A stretch of 9,635 nucleotides of DNA from Spirochaetaceae bacterium (GTDB lineage Bacteria; Spirochaetota; Spirochaetia; Treponematales; Rectinemataceae). The position numbers were made by a program, and so were the translations under genes. The notes under the pieces were generated by a model, which saw only the letters and a list, made by a program, of their open reading frames with translations, had not been told where the DNA came from and did not search any database. The stretch spans positions 1 through 9,635 of the forward strand of contig JAEUJG010000256.1 in NCBI GenBank assembly GCA_016794765.1. Reading direction: 5' to 3'. Shown here in pieces: positions 1 to 6,631 of this stretch. The first letter of the stretch is position 1. Each line of letters starts with the position of its first letter.

Positions 1-705
1 AGGCCCGGCGAGGGAGCGGTCCCTCGATTCGACCAGGGCCCGGAAGTCCGCGGCGCCCAGCCCCTCGGCCTCGTAGGAGAGGAGGCTGCCGACGATGGAG
101 CGGACCATGCGCCAGAGGAAGGCGTTGGCCGCGATCTCGAAGACCAGGAGGTCGCCCTCCCAGCGGAAGGCCGCCTCGTGGACGAAACGGTGCCGCGAGA
201 GGCTCGCGTCCTTGGCGGAGGAGAGCGCGGTGAAGTCGGTCTCGCCGAGCATGGTTCCCGCCATCGCGTTCAGGACCCCGAGGTCGGGGCGGCGGCGCAG
301 TTCGTGGGCGTAGCGCAGGCGGAAGGGATCGCGGGCTCCGCCGCACAACGTAAAGTAGCGGTAGCGCCGGAGGCGGGCGTCGTAGCGCGAATGGAAGTCG
401 TGGTCGGCCTCGCGGGAGTCGAGGACGCGGAGGTCGCGCGGCAGGAGCTTGTTGAGGGCGGGCACGAAGCGGTCCGCGGGGATGGAGCGGATGTCCGTGT
501 AGAAGTTGGCGACCTGGCCGAGGGCGTGGACGCCCGAATCGGTCCGGCCGGCGCCCACCGTCGGCACCTCGTGCCCGTGCATCCTGCCGAGGGCCTTCTC
601 GAGCTCCTCCTGGACGCTGCGGTCCTTCTTCTGCCGCTGCCAGCCGGCGAAATCCGTCCCGTCGTAGGAGAGGGTGAGGAGTATGTTCCTTTTTCCGTCA
701 GTCAT
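1..705 (-). CDS. truA: tRNA pseudouridine synthase A (TruA), 3' end cut by window edge
   Basis: TruA converts uridines at positions 38-40 of the tRNA anticodon arm to pseudouridine in the cytoplasm. The first 235 residues are present, starting at ATG 705-703. The N-terminus reads LTLSYDGTDFAGWQRQK (residues 10-26), the classic TruA opening. The catalytic motif GAGRTDSGVHA carries the nucleophile Asp56. ANAFLWRMVRSIVGSLL (about 199-215) matches the conserved C-terminal domain motif. The E. coli enzyme has 270 residues, so only the last few tens are missing beyond base 1. The start codon lies inside the end of the upstream DUF2225 gene (8-base overlap) with only a weak GAAG ahead of it, so translation is probably coupled. 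It is the last visible gene of the operon; whether more follow cannot be seen. Confidence 0.96.
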   Translation of the reverse strand, partial: MTDGKRNILLTLSYDGTDFAGWQRQKKDRSVQEELEKALGRMHGHEVPTVGAGRTDSGVHALGQVANFYTDIRSIPADRFVPALNKLLPRDLRVLDSREADHDFHSRYDARLRRYRYFTLCGGARDPFRLRYAHELRRRPDLGVLNAMAGTMLGETDFTALSSAKDASLSRHRFVHEAAFRWEGDLLVFEIAANAFLWRMVRSIVGSLLSYEAEGLGAADFRALVESRDRSLAGP

Positions 706-1585
706 CTGCTTCGTCGTCGTCCTGGTCGAGTTCCGCCTTGATGCGGTCATAGAGGTCGCGGGCCTTGTCGAGGAGGGGGCCCGGCTTGGACTTGCTGCGC
801 TTGCCGAGGCCGAACATCTTGGCGATGGCCCGCTTCGAGGACTCGAGGGCCTCGAGGCGCTTGGCCGCGTCGCCGCGCTGGCCGTACTTGAGCTCGAGCA
901 CGCCCTTCAGGTAGAGGACGCCCTCGTAGCCGTAGTTCTTGTCGGTGTCGGGGCCGAGCCACTTCACCTGCGCCAGTTGCTGCGTGCCCTTCTGGTCGAG
1001 GTCCACCGCGTGGCGGTAGAGGAAGCGGGCCTTGCGGTGGAAGATCTCGCCCGAGTAGCCGAAATTCTCTCCGGGACGGTGCCGCTCGAGCTCGGCGCAG
1101 AGCCAGGCCGCGCGGAGGGAGCAGAGGCCCTGCTTGACGACGGGCGCGTAGTCCTTGGGGAAGCGTTCGTAGGAGAGCATCGCGAGGTAGTAGCTCGCGG
1201 CGCCCGAGAGGAGGTCCCGCGCGGAAGAGAAGTCCAGGGGCTCGAAGAGGCGTTGGGCGGCCTCGACCCGCGCGGAGATGCCGTCCTGGAGGGCTTCCCT
1301 CGTCTTCTGCGGCGGCTCCGCGAAGTCGGACTTGAAGGCGGCGTACCAGCAGGAGGGGCAGACGGAGAGCTCGTAGACGAGGGGATGGACCTCGCCGTAG
1401 GCCTGCATGGGGATGTAGGTGCGGTGGAGCTCGTCGGTGAGGTCGCCGGCGTTGAGCCGGCCGGAGAACAGCTCCTCGCGCTTGAACACGGCGTCGCACA
1501 CGGGGCAGCGCGTCGATTCCTTGGCGACGAAGGTGACCTTCTTTTCCTTGTCGTCCTTTTCGGGCTTCGCGGCGGGTCGTACCAT
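698..1585 (-). CDS. DUF2225-family protein with paired CxxC motifs
   Basis: This 295-residue protein is predicted to be cytoplasmic, with no signal peptide or membrane segment. After a charged, lysine-rich start it has CPVC at 27-30 and CPSCWYAAF at 76-84. These two CxxC pairs could bind one zinc ion. This N-terminal pattern is what I recognise as the DUF2225 family, whose biochemical function I do not know. The rest is rich in helix-forming residues (for example RAAWLCAELERHRPGENFGY, about 150-169) and looks like an all-helical, possibly TPR-like, domain. The C-terminus ends in an acidic tail, DQDDDEADD. It begins 6 bases after the acpS stop and overlaps truA by 8 bases, so it belongs to the operon. 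GAGG lies some 11 bases ahead of ATG 1585, a weak ribosome binding site. The family call is from memory of the motif; role unknown. Confidence 0.88.
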   Translation of the reverse strand: MVRPAAKPEKDDKEKKVTFVAKESTRCPVCDAVFKREELFSGRLNAGDLTDELHRTYIPMQAYGEVHPLVYELSVCPSCWYAAFKSDFAEPPQKTREALQDGISARVEAAQRLFEPLDFSSARDLLSGAASYYLAMLSYERFPKDYAPVVKQGLCSLRAAWLCAELERHRPGENFGYSGEIFHRKARFLYRHAVDLDQKGTQQLAQVKWLGPDTDKNYGYEGVLYLKGVLELKYGQRGDAAKRLEALESSKRAIAKMFGLGKRSKSKPGPLLDKARDLYDRIKAELDQDDDEADD

Positions 1586-1591
1586 GGCGTT

Positions 1592-1963
1592 TCAGTCCTC
1601 GATGATGACGACGGCCACGGCGTTGTCGCTCTCGTGCGTCAGCGAGAGGTGGAGGCTCCGCCCCCCCGCGGCCTGGAAACGGGCGAGGGCCGTCCCGTAG
1701 AGTTTCATGTCGGGGCGGCCGTTGTGGTTGTTCAAGACCTGGATGTCCCGGAGCGCGATGCCGGAAAGCCCCGTGCCCAGGGCCTTGCCGAAGGCCTCCT
1801 TGGCGGCGAAGCGCGCGGCCAGGGAGAGCGCGGCCGAGTGGCCCCGTCCCTCCGCGGCGACGATCTCGTCCGGATGGAAGAAGCGCTGGACGAGGCCCGG
1901 CACCGCGAGCCAGTGGTGGATTCGCCTGACGTGCACGATGTCGACGCCGAGGCCGAGGATCAT
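1592..1963 (-). CDS. acpS: Holo-[acyl-carrier-protein] synthase (AcpS)
   Basis: AcpS transfers the 4'-phosphopantetheine arm from coenzyme A to apo-acyl carrier protein, activating it for fatty acid synthesis. The protein has 123 residues, the usual size. It starts with ILGLGVDIVHVRRI, where Asp8 is the expected magnesium ligand. RFAAKEAFGKALGTG (51-65) contains the second ligand, Glu56, and the coenzyme A-binding KEA signature. The C-terminal LHLSLTHESDNAVAVVI (104-120) is also typical. ATG 1963-1961 overlaps the cdaR stop codon in an ATGA arrangement, which supports this start. A much longer open frame extends upstream but is a shadow of cdaR. The Shine-Dalgarno sequence is weak, so coupled translation is likely. 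The call is firm. Confidence 0.97.
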   Translation of the reverse strand: MILGLGVDIVHVRRIHHWLAVPGLVQRFFHPDEIVAAEGRGHSAALSLAARFAAKEAFGKALGTGLSGIALRDIQVLNNHNGRPDMKLYGTALARFQAAGGRSLHLSLTHESDNAVAVVIIED

Positions 1964-2922
1964 GGGTTGCTCTCTTTCCGCGCCGCGGCGCGCAGGACCA
2001 CCGTCACCGTCTGGGGCTCGTAGGAGTCCACGGCGAAGTCCGGCGGCAGGGCGGCGACCACTGGGAGGGTGTAGGTTCCCGGGCGCCGCAGGGCGGAGAA
2101 GTCGACGGACAGCGTGGCGGCGGCGGGCTCGTATCCGCGGAGGTCCGCCTTGGAGGACTGGAGGCGCAGGCTGCCGGCGGGCAGGGGCTCCGCCAGCTCG
2201 AGCGCCTCCGCCAGGCCGAGGGCGGCGATCTCCAGGCCCTCGAAAGTCTTCACCGCCAGGGATTTCTGGATGACGGCGCCGAACTCGACGGTTTCGGAAC
2301 CGACCACGAGGACCAGCGGGTCCTTCCGCCCCAGGCGCGCCTTCACGGTGAAGTCCTCCTTGCGCCCGGCCAGCTCGATCGGGTCGGTGGAGACGTCGTC
2401 CACGCGGGCCACGGCGCTCGCGGGACCGGCGATCTCGACCTCGGCGGGGGAGAAATCGAAGGAGAGGAGCTCGTAGCCGGGCTCGAGGTAGCCGCGGAAG
2501 GAGGGAGTCACGGGCACGATGCGCGAAACCTTGCGCTCGATCCCGACGGCGATCTCGGCGGGTTCGACGAGGATCTCCAGGGGATCGACGCCGAGGGCGC
2601 TCCCCTTCTTCTCGATCTGGATGGGCGCCTTGACCACGCCCTCGCTCCGCTCGCCGCTCAGGTCGAGGACTGCGACGAGGTCCTCCTCCTGGATCGAGAA
2701 GACGTCGTTCGACTCGCCGCGGAGCGTCACGCGCACGCTGCGCGGATACTGGCTCGCGGGGACGTATTCCTCGTTCATCGCGACGGAGAGGGGCAGGGAA
2801 AGGTAGCGGTCCTCGAGCCGGTTCAGGCGGTAGAAGAAAAAGAGGAGGAGGGCCGCGGCCAGCGAAAGGATCTTGGCCGGCCAATCGTCGAGGAGCCGGG
2901 CGAGGAAGTTTTTATTCCTCAT
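1960..2922 (-). CDS. cdaR: YbbR/CdaR-like membrane-anchored protein
   Basis: The 320-residue protein has a short charged cytoplasmic start and one membrane segment (about 15-31, ILSLAAALLLFFFY core). The long remainder is outside the membrane and rich in beta strand. Three YbbR-type repeats can be made out at about 44-130, 135-225 and 226-312. The clearest is in the second: VEIAGPASAVARVDDVSTD, the usual GP-S-V signature. In Firmicutes the homologue CdaR binds the membrane cyclase CdaA and tunes c-di-AMP output. The gene follows cdaA directly here, overlapping it by 11 bases, so the same partnership is likely. A strong GGAGGAGG lies 6 bases before ATG 2922, inside the cdaA tail. The family is secure; the regulatory direction in this organism is inference. 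Confidence 0.92.
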   Translation of the reverse strand: MRNKNFLARLLDDWPAKILSLAAALLLFFFYRLNRLEDRYLSLPLSVAMNEEYVPASQYPRSVRVTLRGESNDVFSIQEEDLVAVLDLSGERSEGVVKAPIQIEKKGSALGVDPLEILVEPAEIAVGIERKVSRIVPVTPSFRGYLEPGYELLSFDFSPAEVEIAGPASAVARVDDVSTDPIELAGRKEDFTVKARLGRKDPLVLVVGSETVEFGAVIQKSLAVKTFEGLEIAALGLAEALELAEPLPAGSLRLQSSKADLRGYEPAAATLSVDFSALRRPGTYTLPVVAALPPDFAVDSYEPQTVTVVLRAAARKESNP

Positions 2923-3715
2923 GGGGAGCCTCCTCCGCCGTCTCGCCTTGGTCGGGGAATTCGAGGAGCTCGCCGAGCCGGCGCCGCACCTGGTCGGCCG
3001 ACAGGCCGTAGTAAAGCTTGGAATCGTAGGCGAGGGAGAGGGCGCCCGTCTCCTCGGAGACGACCAGGATCACCGCGTCCGCCTCCTCCGACAGGCCGAG
3101 GGCGGCGCGGTGCCGCGTACCGAAGCTCTTCCGGATGTCCTGCTGCTCGGACAGCGGCAGGAAGCAGCCGGCCGCCGAAATGCGCCCGTCTTGGACGATC
3201 ACCGCGCCGTCGTGGAGGGGCGTGTCGTGGCCGAAGATCGAGAGGATGAGGCTCGAGGAGATCAGGGCCTCGAGCCGCGTCCCCGTGTCGGCGATGTTCT
3301 TGAGGCCGACGTTGCGCGCGAAGACGACGAGGGCGCCGCGGCGGCTCGCGGAGAGCGTCTCCGCCGCGTTGAGGATGGCCTCGATCTGGCCGACCCGCGG
3401 CCGGGCGCCGCCGCGGAGGAAAGAGCCCTGGCCGAGGCGCATGAAAATCTTGCGGAGCTCCGGCTGGAAGACGATGGCGAGGGCGATGACGAGGCCGGGC
3501 GCCAGGATGTTGAGGACCCAGGTGACGGTCGTGAGCTGGAGGAAGAAGGCGGCCGCGTAGAAGCCGGCCAGGATGAGGGCGCCCTTGACGAGCTGGATGG
3601 CCTGGGTGCGGAGGAGCAGCTCGTAGGTCTTGTAGACCAGGAAGGCCAGGAGGAGGATGTCGAGGGTCGGGCGGAGGTAGTCCGCCAGGAAGCCGTTCGC
3701 GAGAATCGAGCCCAT
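2912..3715 (-). CDS. cdaA: Diadenylate cyclase CdaA (c-di-AMP synthase)
   Basis: CdaA joins two ATP molecules into the second messenger c-di-AMP, which in other bacteria controls potassium and osmolyte balance and cell-wall state. The 267-residue protein matches the usual CdaA length. Three hydrophobic segments (about 17-35, 43-60 and 65-83) anchor it in the membrane. The DisA_N cyclase domain follows, with the two catalytic signatures LHDGAVIV (Asp169-Gly170-Ala171) and GTRHRAALG (Arg201-His202-Arg203). A flexible acidic C-terminus ends the protein. ATG 3715 is chosen because GGGAGGG lies 8 bases ahead and the hydrophobic N-terminus begins there; the open frame further upstream is a shadow of folP. 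The gene lies 19 bases after folP and is followed by cdaR. The Firmicute partner glmM is not in this window. Confidence 0.97.
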   Translation of the reverse strand: MGSILANGFLADYLRPTLDILLLAFLVYKTYELLLRTQAIQLVKGALILAGFYAAAFFLQLTTVTWVLNILAPGLVIALAIVFQPELRKIFMRLGQGSFLRGGARPRVGQIEAILNAAETLSASRRGALVVFARNVGLKNIADTGTRLEALISSSLILSIFGHDTPLHDGAVIVQDGRISAAGCFLPLSEQQDIRKSFGTRHRAALGLSEEADAVILVVSEETGALSLAYDSKLYYGLSADQVRRRLGELLEFPDQGETAEEAPHEE

Positions 3716-3734
3716 CAGGCTTTCCCTCCCCTTC

Positions 3735-4613
3735 CTAGGTCCGGCCGCCGGCCGTCGCGCCCGCCCCGCCGGGGGCGCGGCCCCCCGTCGCGGCGGCGAA
3801 GAGGGCGAGGGCGTCGCGGGTCTCGGCCGCGTCGTGGACGCGGAAGATGCGGGCTCCCTTGGCGAAGGCGGCGCAGGCGGCGCCGAGGCTCCCCGCGAGG
3901 CGGCCCTCCGGAGGGCGGCCCGTAAGGGCGCCGACGAAGGACTTGCGCGAGAGGCCGACCAAGACAGGATAGCCCAGGTCGGCGAGCCCGTCGAGCCGGG
4001 AAAGGAGGGCCAGGTTGTCCTCGAGGCGCTTGCCGAAGCCGATGCCGGGATCCAGGACGACGCGGTCCCGCGGCACGCCGGCGGCCTCGGCCCGGGCGGC
4101 GGCCTCAAGAAGGAAGGCGGCCACCTCGCGGGGGCAATCCCCGTAGGAGGGCGCGGCCTGCATCGTCTTCGGGTCGCCCCGCATGTGCATGAGGATCACG
4201 GGAGCCCCCGCGGCCGCGGCGACGGCCGCGATCTCCGGCTCGTGGAGGAGGGCGGAGACGTCGTTGACGATGTCCGCTCCCGCGGCCAGCGCGGCGCGCG
4301 CGACGGCTGCCTTCCGCGTGTCTACGGAGATGGGGACGCCGCTCTCCTTCCTGATCGCCTCTATCGCGGGGATGACCCGCTCGAGCTCCTCCTCGAGGCC
4401 GACGTAGTCGGAGCCGGGTCTCGTGGACTCCCCGCCGAGGTCGACGAGGTCGGCGCCTTCGGCCGCCGCCCGGAGCGCGGCGTCCCGGGCGGAGAGGACC
4501 GCGCGGGCGCGGCTCGGCGCGTAGAAGGAGTCGGGCGTCGCGTTGACGACGGCCATTACGGCGAAGGGCTCGAGCTCGAGGAAGCGGCCGCCGGGCAGGG
4601 AGAGCCGGCTCAT
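3735..4613 (-). CDS. folP: Dihydropteroate synthase (FolP)
   Basis: FolP condenses 6-hydroxymethyl-dihydropterin pyrophosphate with p-aminobenzoate to give dihydropteroate in the folate pathway; it is the target of sulfonamides. The TIM-barrel motifs appear in order along 292 residues: VVNATPDSF (22-30), DLGGESTRPG (58-67), SVDTRK (96-101), ILMHMRG (140-146), LDPGIGFGK (187-195), GLSRKSF (220-226) and RVHDA (258-262). All the usual substrate-binding residues in these motifs are present, so the enzyme looks functional. The last 20 or so residues are Gly/Ala-rich and look like a disordered tail. ATG 4613 overlaps the dxs stop codon as ATGA, with a poor Shine-Dalgarno, which points to coupled translation. 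A long in-frame extension upstream is an antisense-free shadow of dxs and carries no FolP similarity. Confidence 0.97.
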   Translation of the reverse strand: MSRLSLPGGRFLELEPFAVMAVVNATPDSFYAPSRARAVLSARDAALRAAAEGADLVDLGGESTRPGSDYVGLEEELERVIPAIEAIRKESGVPISVDTRKAAVARAALAAGADIVNDVSALLHEPEIAAVAAAAGAPVILMHMRGDPKTMQAAPSYGDCPREVAAFLLEAAARAEAAGVPRDRVVLDPGIGFGKRLEDNLALLSRLDGLADLGYPVLVGLSRKSFVGALTGRPPEGRLAGSLGAACAAFAKGARIFRVHDAAETRDALALFAAATGGRAPGGAGATAGGRT

Positions 4614-6517
4614 TCCCGGTTCCCCGAGGCGCGGAAGAGGAAGATGCGCGCGGCCTCCGCCTCGTCGCGGCGCAGCCGCTCGGCGACGGCGGCGGCGGAA
4701 AGGCCGGCCATCTCGAGGAGTTCGGCGCGCGTCCCCTGCGCGAAGGGTTCGGCGGGGAAGCCGAGGGCGGCGAAGGACAGGCGCGGCAGGCGGCGGGCCG
4801 CGAGGGCGGCGAGCGCCTCGCCGAGCCCTCCGGAGGAAACGCCCTCCTCCAGGAAAAGGATGCGGCGGTAGGGCGCCGCGACGTCGAGGAAGGCCTCCTC
4901 GTCGATGGGCGCCGCGAAGCGGAGCGAGTAGACGTCGGCCGAGCGGCCCTCGCGGAGGAGCGCGTCGGAGGCCTCCACGGCGATCGGCACGAGGCCGCCG
5001 AGGGCGACCACGAGGGTCTCGGCGCCGGCCCGGCGCAGGAAGACGCCCCGGCCCGCCACGAGGGGCTCGGCCGCGGCCGGTTCCTCGGCCGGACAACGCG
5101 CCTTGGGGATGCGGACCATCGTCGGCCCGTCGGAGGCGAGGCCGTAGGCGAGCGCCATGTCGAGCTCGCGGGCGTCCGAGGGCGCGATGATGGTCATGTT
5201 CGGCATGGAGCGGAACAGCGCCAGGTCGTAGATGCCCTGGTGGGTCTCGCCGTCGCCCTCCACCGCGCCCGCCCGGTCGAGCACGAAGGTGACCGGAAGC
5301 CGCGGCAGGGCGACGTCGTGGAAGACCTGGTCCACCGCGCGTTGCATGAAGGTCGAATAGATGGCGACGACGGGGCGCATGCCGCCCGTCGCGAGGCCCG
5401 CGGCGAAGGTGACGGCGTGCTCCTCCGCGATGCCGACGTCGTAGAGCCGGCCGGGGCAGGCGGCGCGGAACTCCTCGAGGCCGGTGCCCTTGGCCATCGC
5501 CGCCGTCACGGCGACCACGCGGGAATCGGCGTAGCCGCGCGCGATGAGCGAGGCGGAGAAGGCCTCGGTGAAGGTCTCCGCGGGCCTCGCCTCGATCTTG
5601 CCGTCGGACACGCGCATCGGCGAGACGCCGTGGTAGCGCGCGGGATCCTCCTCGGCGAGTTCGTAGCCCTTGCCCTTCCGCGTCAGGACGTGGACGACGA
5701 CGGGCCGCTTCAGGGACCTGAGCTCGCGGAAGACCTGGATCATCGCCGGCAGGTTGTGCCCGTCTATCGGCCCGACGTACTCGAAGCCGAGGTCGGCGAA
5801 GAGGTTTTCCTTGAAAAAGAGCGCCTTCACGGCGCTCTTGCCGCGCACCATGAGGGGATAGAGCCAGGGGCCGAAGAGGGGGATGCGGCGGACGAGGGCG
5901 TCGACCCGGCTGCGGAAGTTCTGGTAGCGGACCGTCGTCGAGAGCCGCGAGAGGTAGCGGGACAGGGCGCCGACGTTCGGCGAGATGGACATCTTGTTGT
6001 CGTTGAGGACGACGACGAGGGGCAGGCCGAGCTGGCCGGCGTGGGAAAGGGCCTCGAAGGCCATGCCGCCCGTGAGGGCCCCGTCGCCGATGACGGCGAT
6101 CACCTTGCCCGGCTCGTCCTGGAGGCTCCGGGCCGCCAGGAGGCCGAGGGCGCTCGAGATCGAGGTGGAGGCGTGGCCCGTGTCGAAATGGTCGTGGCAG
6201 CTCTCGCTGCGCTTGGGAAAGCCGGAGAGCCCGCCCGCCTTGCGGAGGCCCTCGAAGCAGTCGCGGCGGCCCGTCAGCAGCTTGTGCGCGTAGCACTGGT
6301 GGCCGACGTCCCAGACGATGGCGTCCTTCGGCGAGTCGAAGACGCGGTGCAAGGCCAGGGTAAGCTCGACGACGCCGAGGTTGGAGGCGAGGTGCCCCCC
6401 GTTGCGGCTGACCGTCGCGACGATGCGGCCGCGGATCTCCTCGGCGAGGGAGCGGAGGCCCTTCGCGTCGAGGCGCTTCAGGTCGGCGGGCGAATCGATC
6501 GAATCAAGGATGGACAT
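4610..6517 (-). CDS. dxs: 1-deoxy-D-xylulose-5-phosphate synthase (DXS)
   Basis: DXS makes 1-deoxy-D-xylulose 5-phosphate from pyruvate and glyceraldehyde 3-phosphate using thiamine diphosphate. It is the first step of the MEP isoprenoid pathway. The protein has 635 residues (E. coli 620). Visible motifs are GGHLASNLGVVELT (40-53), WDVGHQCYAHK (69-79), the thiamine-binding VIGDGALTGG (142-151) with LNDNKMSIS (171-179), YVGPIDGHN (247-255), and GIAEEHAVT (362-370) with the likely catalytic Glu366. DRAGAVEGDGETHQG (414-428) follows. All three domains are complete. ATG 6517 is chosen because DXS similarity begins immediately after it (ILDSIDSPADLKRL). A longer in-frame opening to about 6844 overlaps the divergent gene and lacks similarity. 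No Shine-Dalgarno is seen. It is the first gene of the operon. Confidence 0.97.
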   Translation of the reverse strand: MSILDSIDSPADLKRLDAKGLRSLAEEIRGRIVATVSRNGGHLASNLGVVELTLALHRVFDSPKDAIVWDVGHQCYAHKLLTGRRDCFEGLRKAGGLSGFPKRSESCHDHFDTGHASTSISSALGLLAARSLQDEPGKVIAVIGDGALTGGMAFEALSHAGQLGLPLVVVLNDNKMSISPNVGALSRYLSRLSTTVRYQNFRSRVDALVRRIPLFGPWLYPLMVRGKSAVKALFFKENLFADLGFEYVGPIDGHNLPAMIQVFRELRSLKRPVVVHVLTRKGKGYELAEEDPARYHGVSPMRVSDGKIEARPAETFTEAFSASLIARGYADSRVVAVTAAMAKGTGLEEFRAACPGRLYDVGIAEEHAVTFAAGLATGGMRPVVAIYSTFMQRAVDQVFHDVALPRLPVTFVLDRAGAVEGDGETHQGIYDLALFRSMPNMTIIAPSDARELDMALAYGLASDGPTMVRIPKARCPAEEPAAAEPLVAGRGVFLRRAGAETLVVALGGLVPIAVEASDALLREGRSADVYSLRFAAPIDEEAFLDVAAPYRRILFLEEGVSSGGLGEALAALAARRLPRLSFAALGFPAEPFAQGTRAELLEMAGLSAAAVAERLRRDEAEAARIFLFRASGNRE

Positions 6518-6524
6518 TGCCGGA

Positions 6525-6553
6525 ACGATACCATAACGGCGGGGAATTTTCCA
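6525..6553 (-). promoter_or_regulatory. Candidate sigma-70-type promoter of the dxs operon
   Basis: Read on the minus strand, TGGAAA (6553-6548) and TATCGT (6530-6525) each match four of six consensus bases and are separated by exactly 17 bases. Only 7 bases separate the -10 box from the dxs ATG, so transcription would start at or next to the start codon. That agrees with the absence of a Shine-Dalgarno before dxs. The two boxes are imperfect, and no transcript data can be seen, so this is a weak prediction. Confidence 0.33.
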
Positions 6554-6569
6554 GAGACGCCGTCCGGCC

Positions 6570-6619
6570 CGCCGGCCGGCGCGGGGGAGGCCCCCTTGCG
6601 CCTGATCCCCGCGTCGGGG
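6570..6619. other. Cluster of G+C-rich palindromes/hairpins in the divergent intergenic region
   Basis: Three inverted repeats lie in the 114 bases between dxs and the plus-strand gene: a perfect 12-base palindrome CGCCGGCCGGCG (6570-6581), GGGGG-AGG-CCCCC (6583-6595), and CCCCG-CGT-CGGGG (6607-6619). None is followed by a T run, so they are not intrinsic terminators. They would sit in the leader of the plus-strand gene and could affect its translation, or serve as protein-binding sites. In DNA this rich in G and C such short repeats can arise by chance. Confidence 0.4.
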
Positions 6620-6631
6620 CACCATGGCCGC

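Noticed and set aside
674..2023. Long plus-strand open frame opposite the DUF2225 and acpS genes
   Set aside because: It is antisense to two well-identified genes, reads as Val/Glu/Gly/Leu-rich low-complexity protein with no known motif, and is the expected by-product of G+C-rich codon use.
2873..3925. Long plus-strand open frame opposite cdaA
   Set aside because: The protein is Glu/Arg/Gly-rich and ends in poly-Arg/Pro; the opposite strand encodes a complete diadenylate cyclase with catalytic motifs.
4614..6296. Very long minus-strand open frame fused to the front of folP
   Set aside because: It is a second frame of dxs. FolP similarity begins only at ATG 4613, which also overlaps the dxs stop as ATGA.
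6583..6619. G+C-rich hairpins between dxs and the plus-strand gene considered as terminators
   Set aside because: No T run follows on either strand, and no gene ends here; both flanking genes start from this region.
5240..6631. Extension of the plus-strand hypothetical gene far upstream, to 5240
   Set aside because: This part is antisense to most of dxs and has shadow-like composition. Gene-like composition begins near 6632, or 6596 at the earliest.
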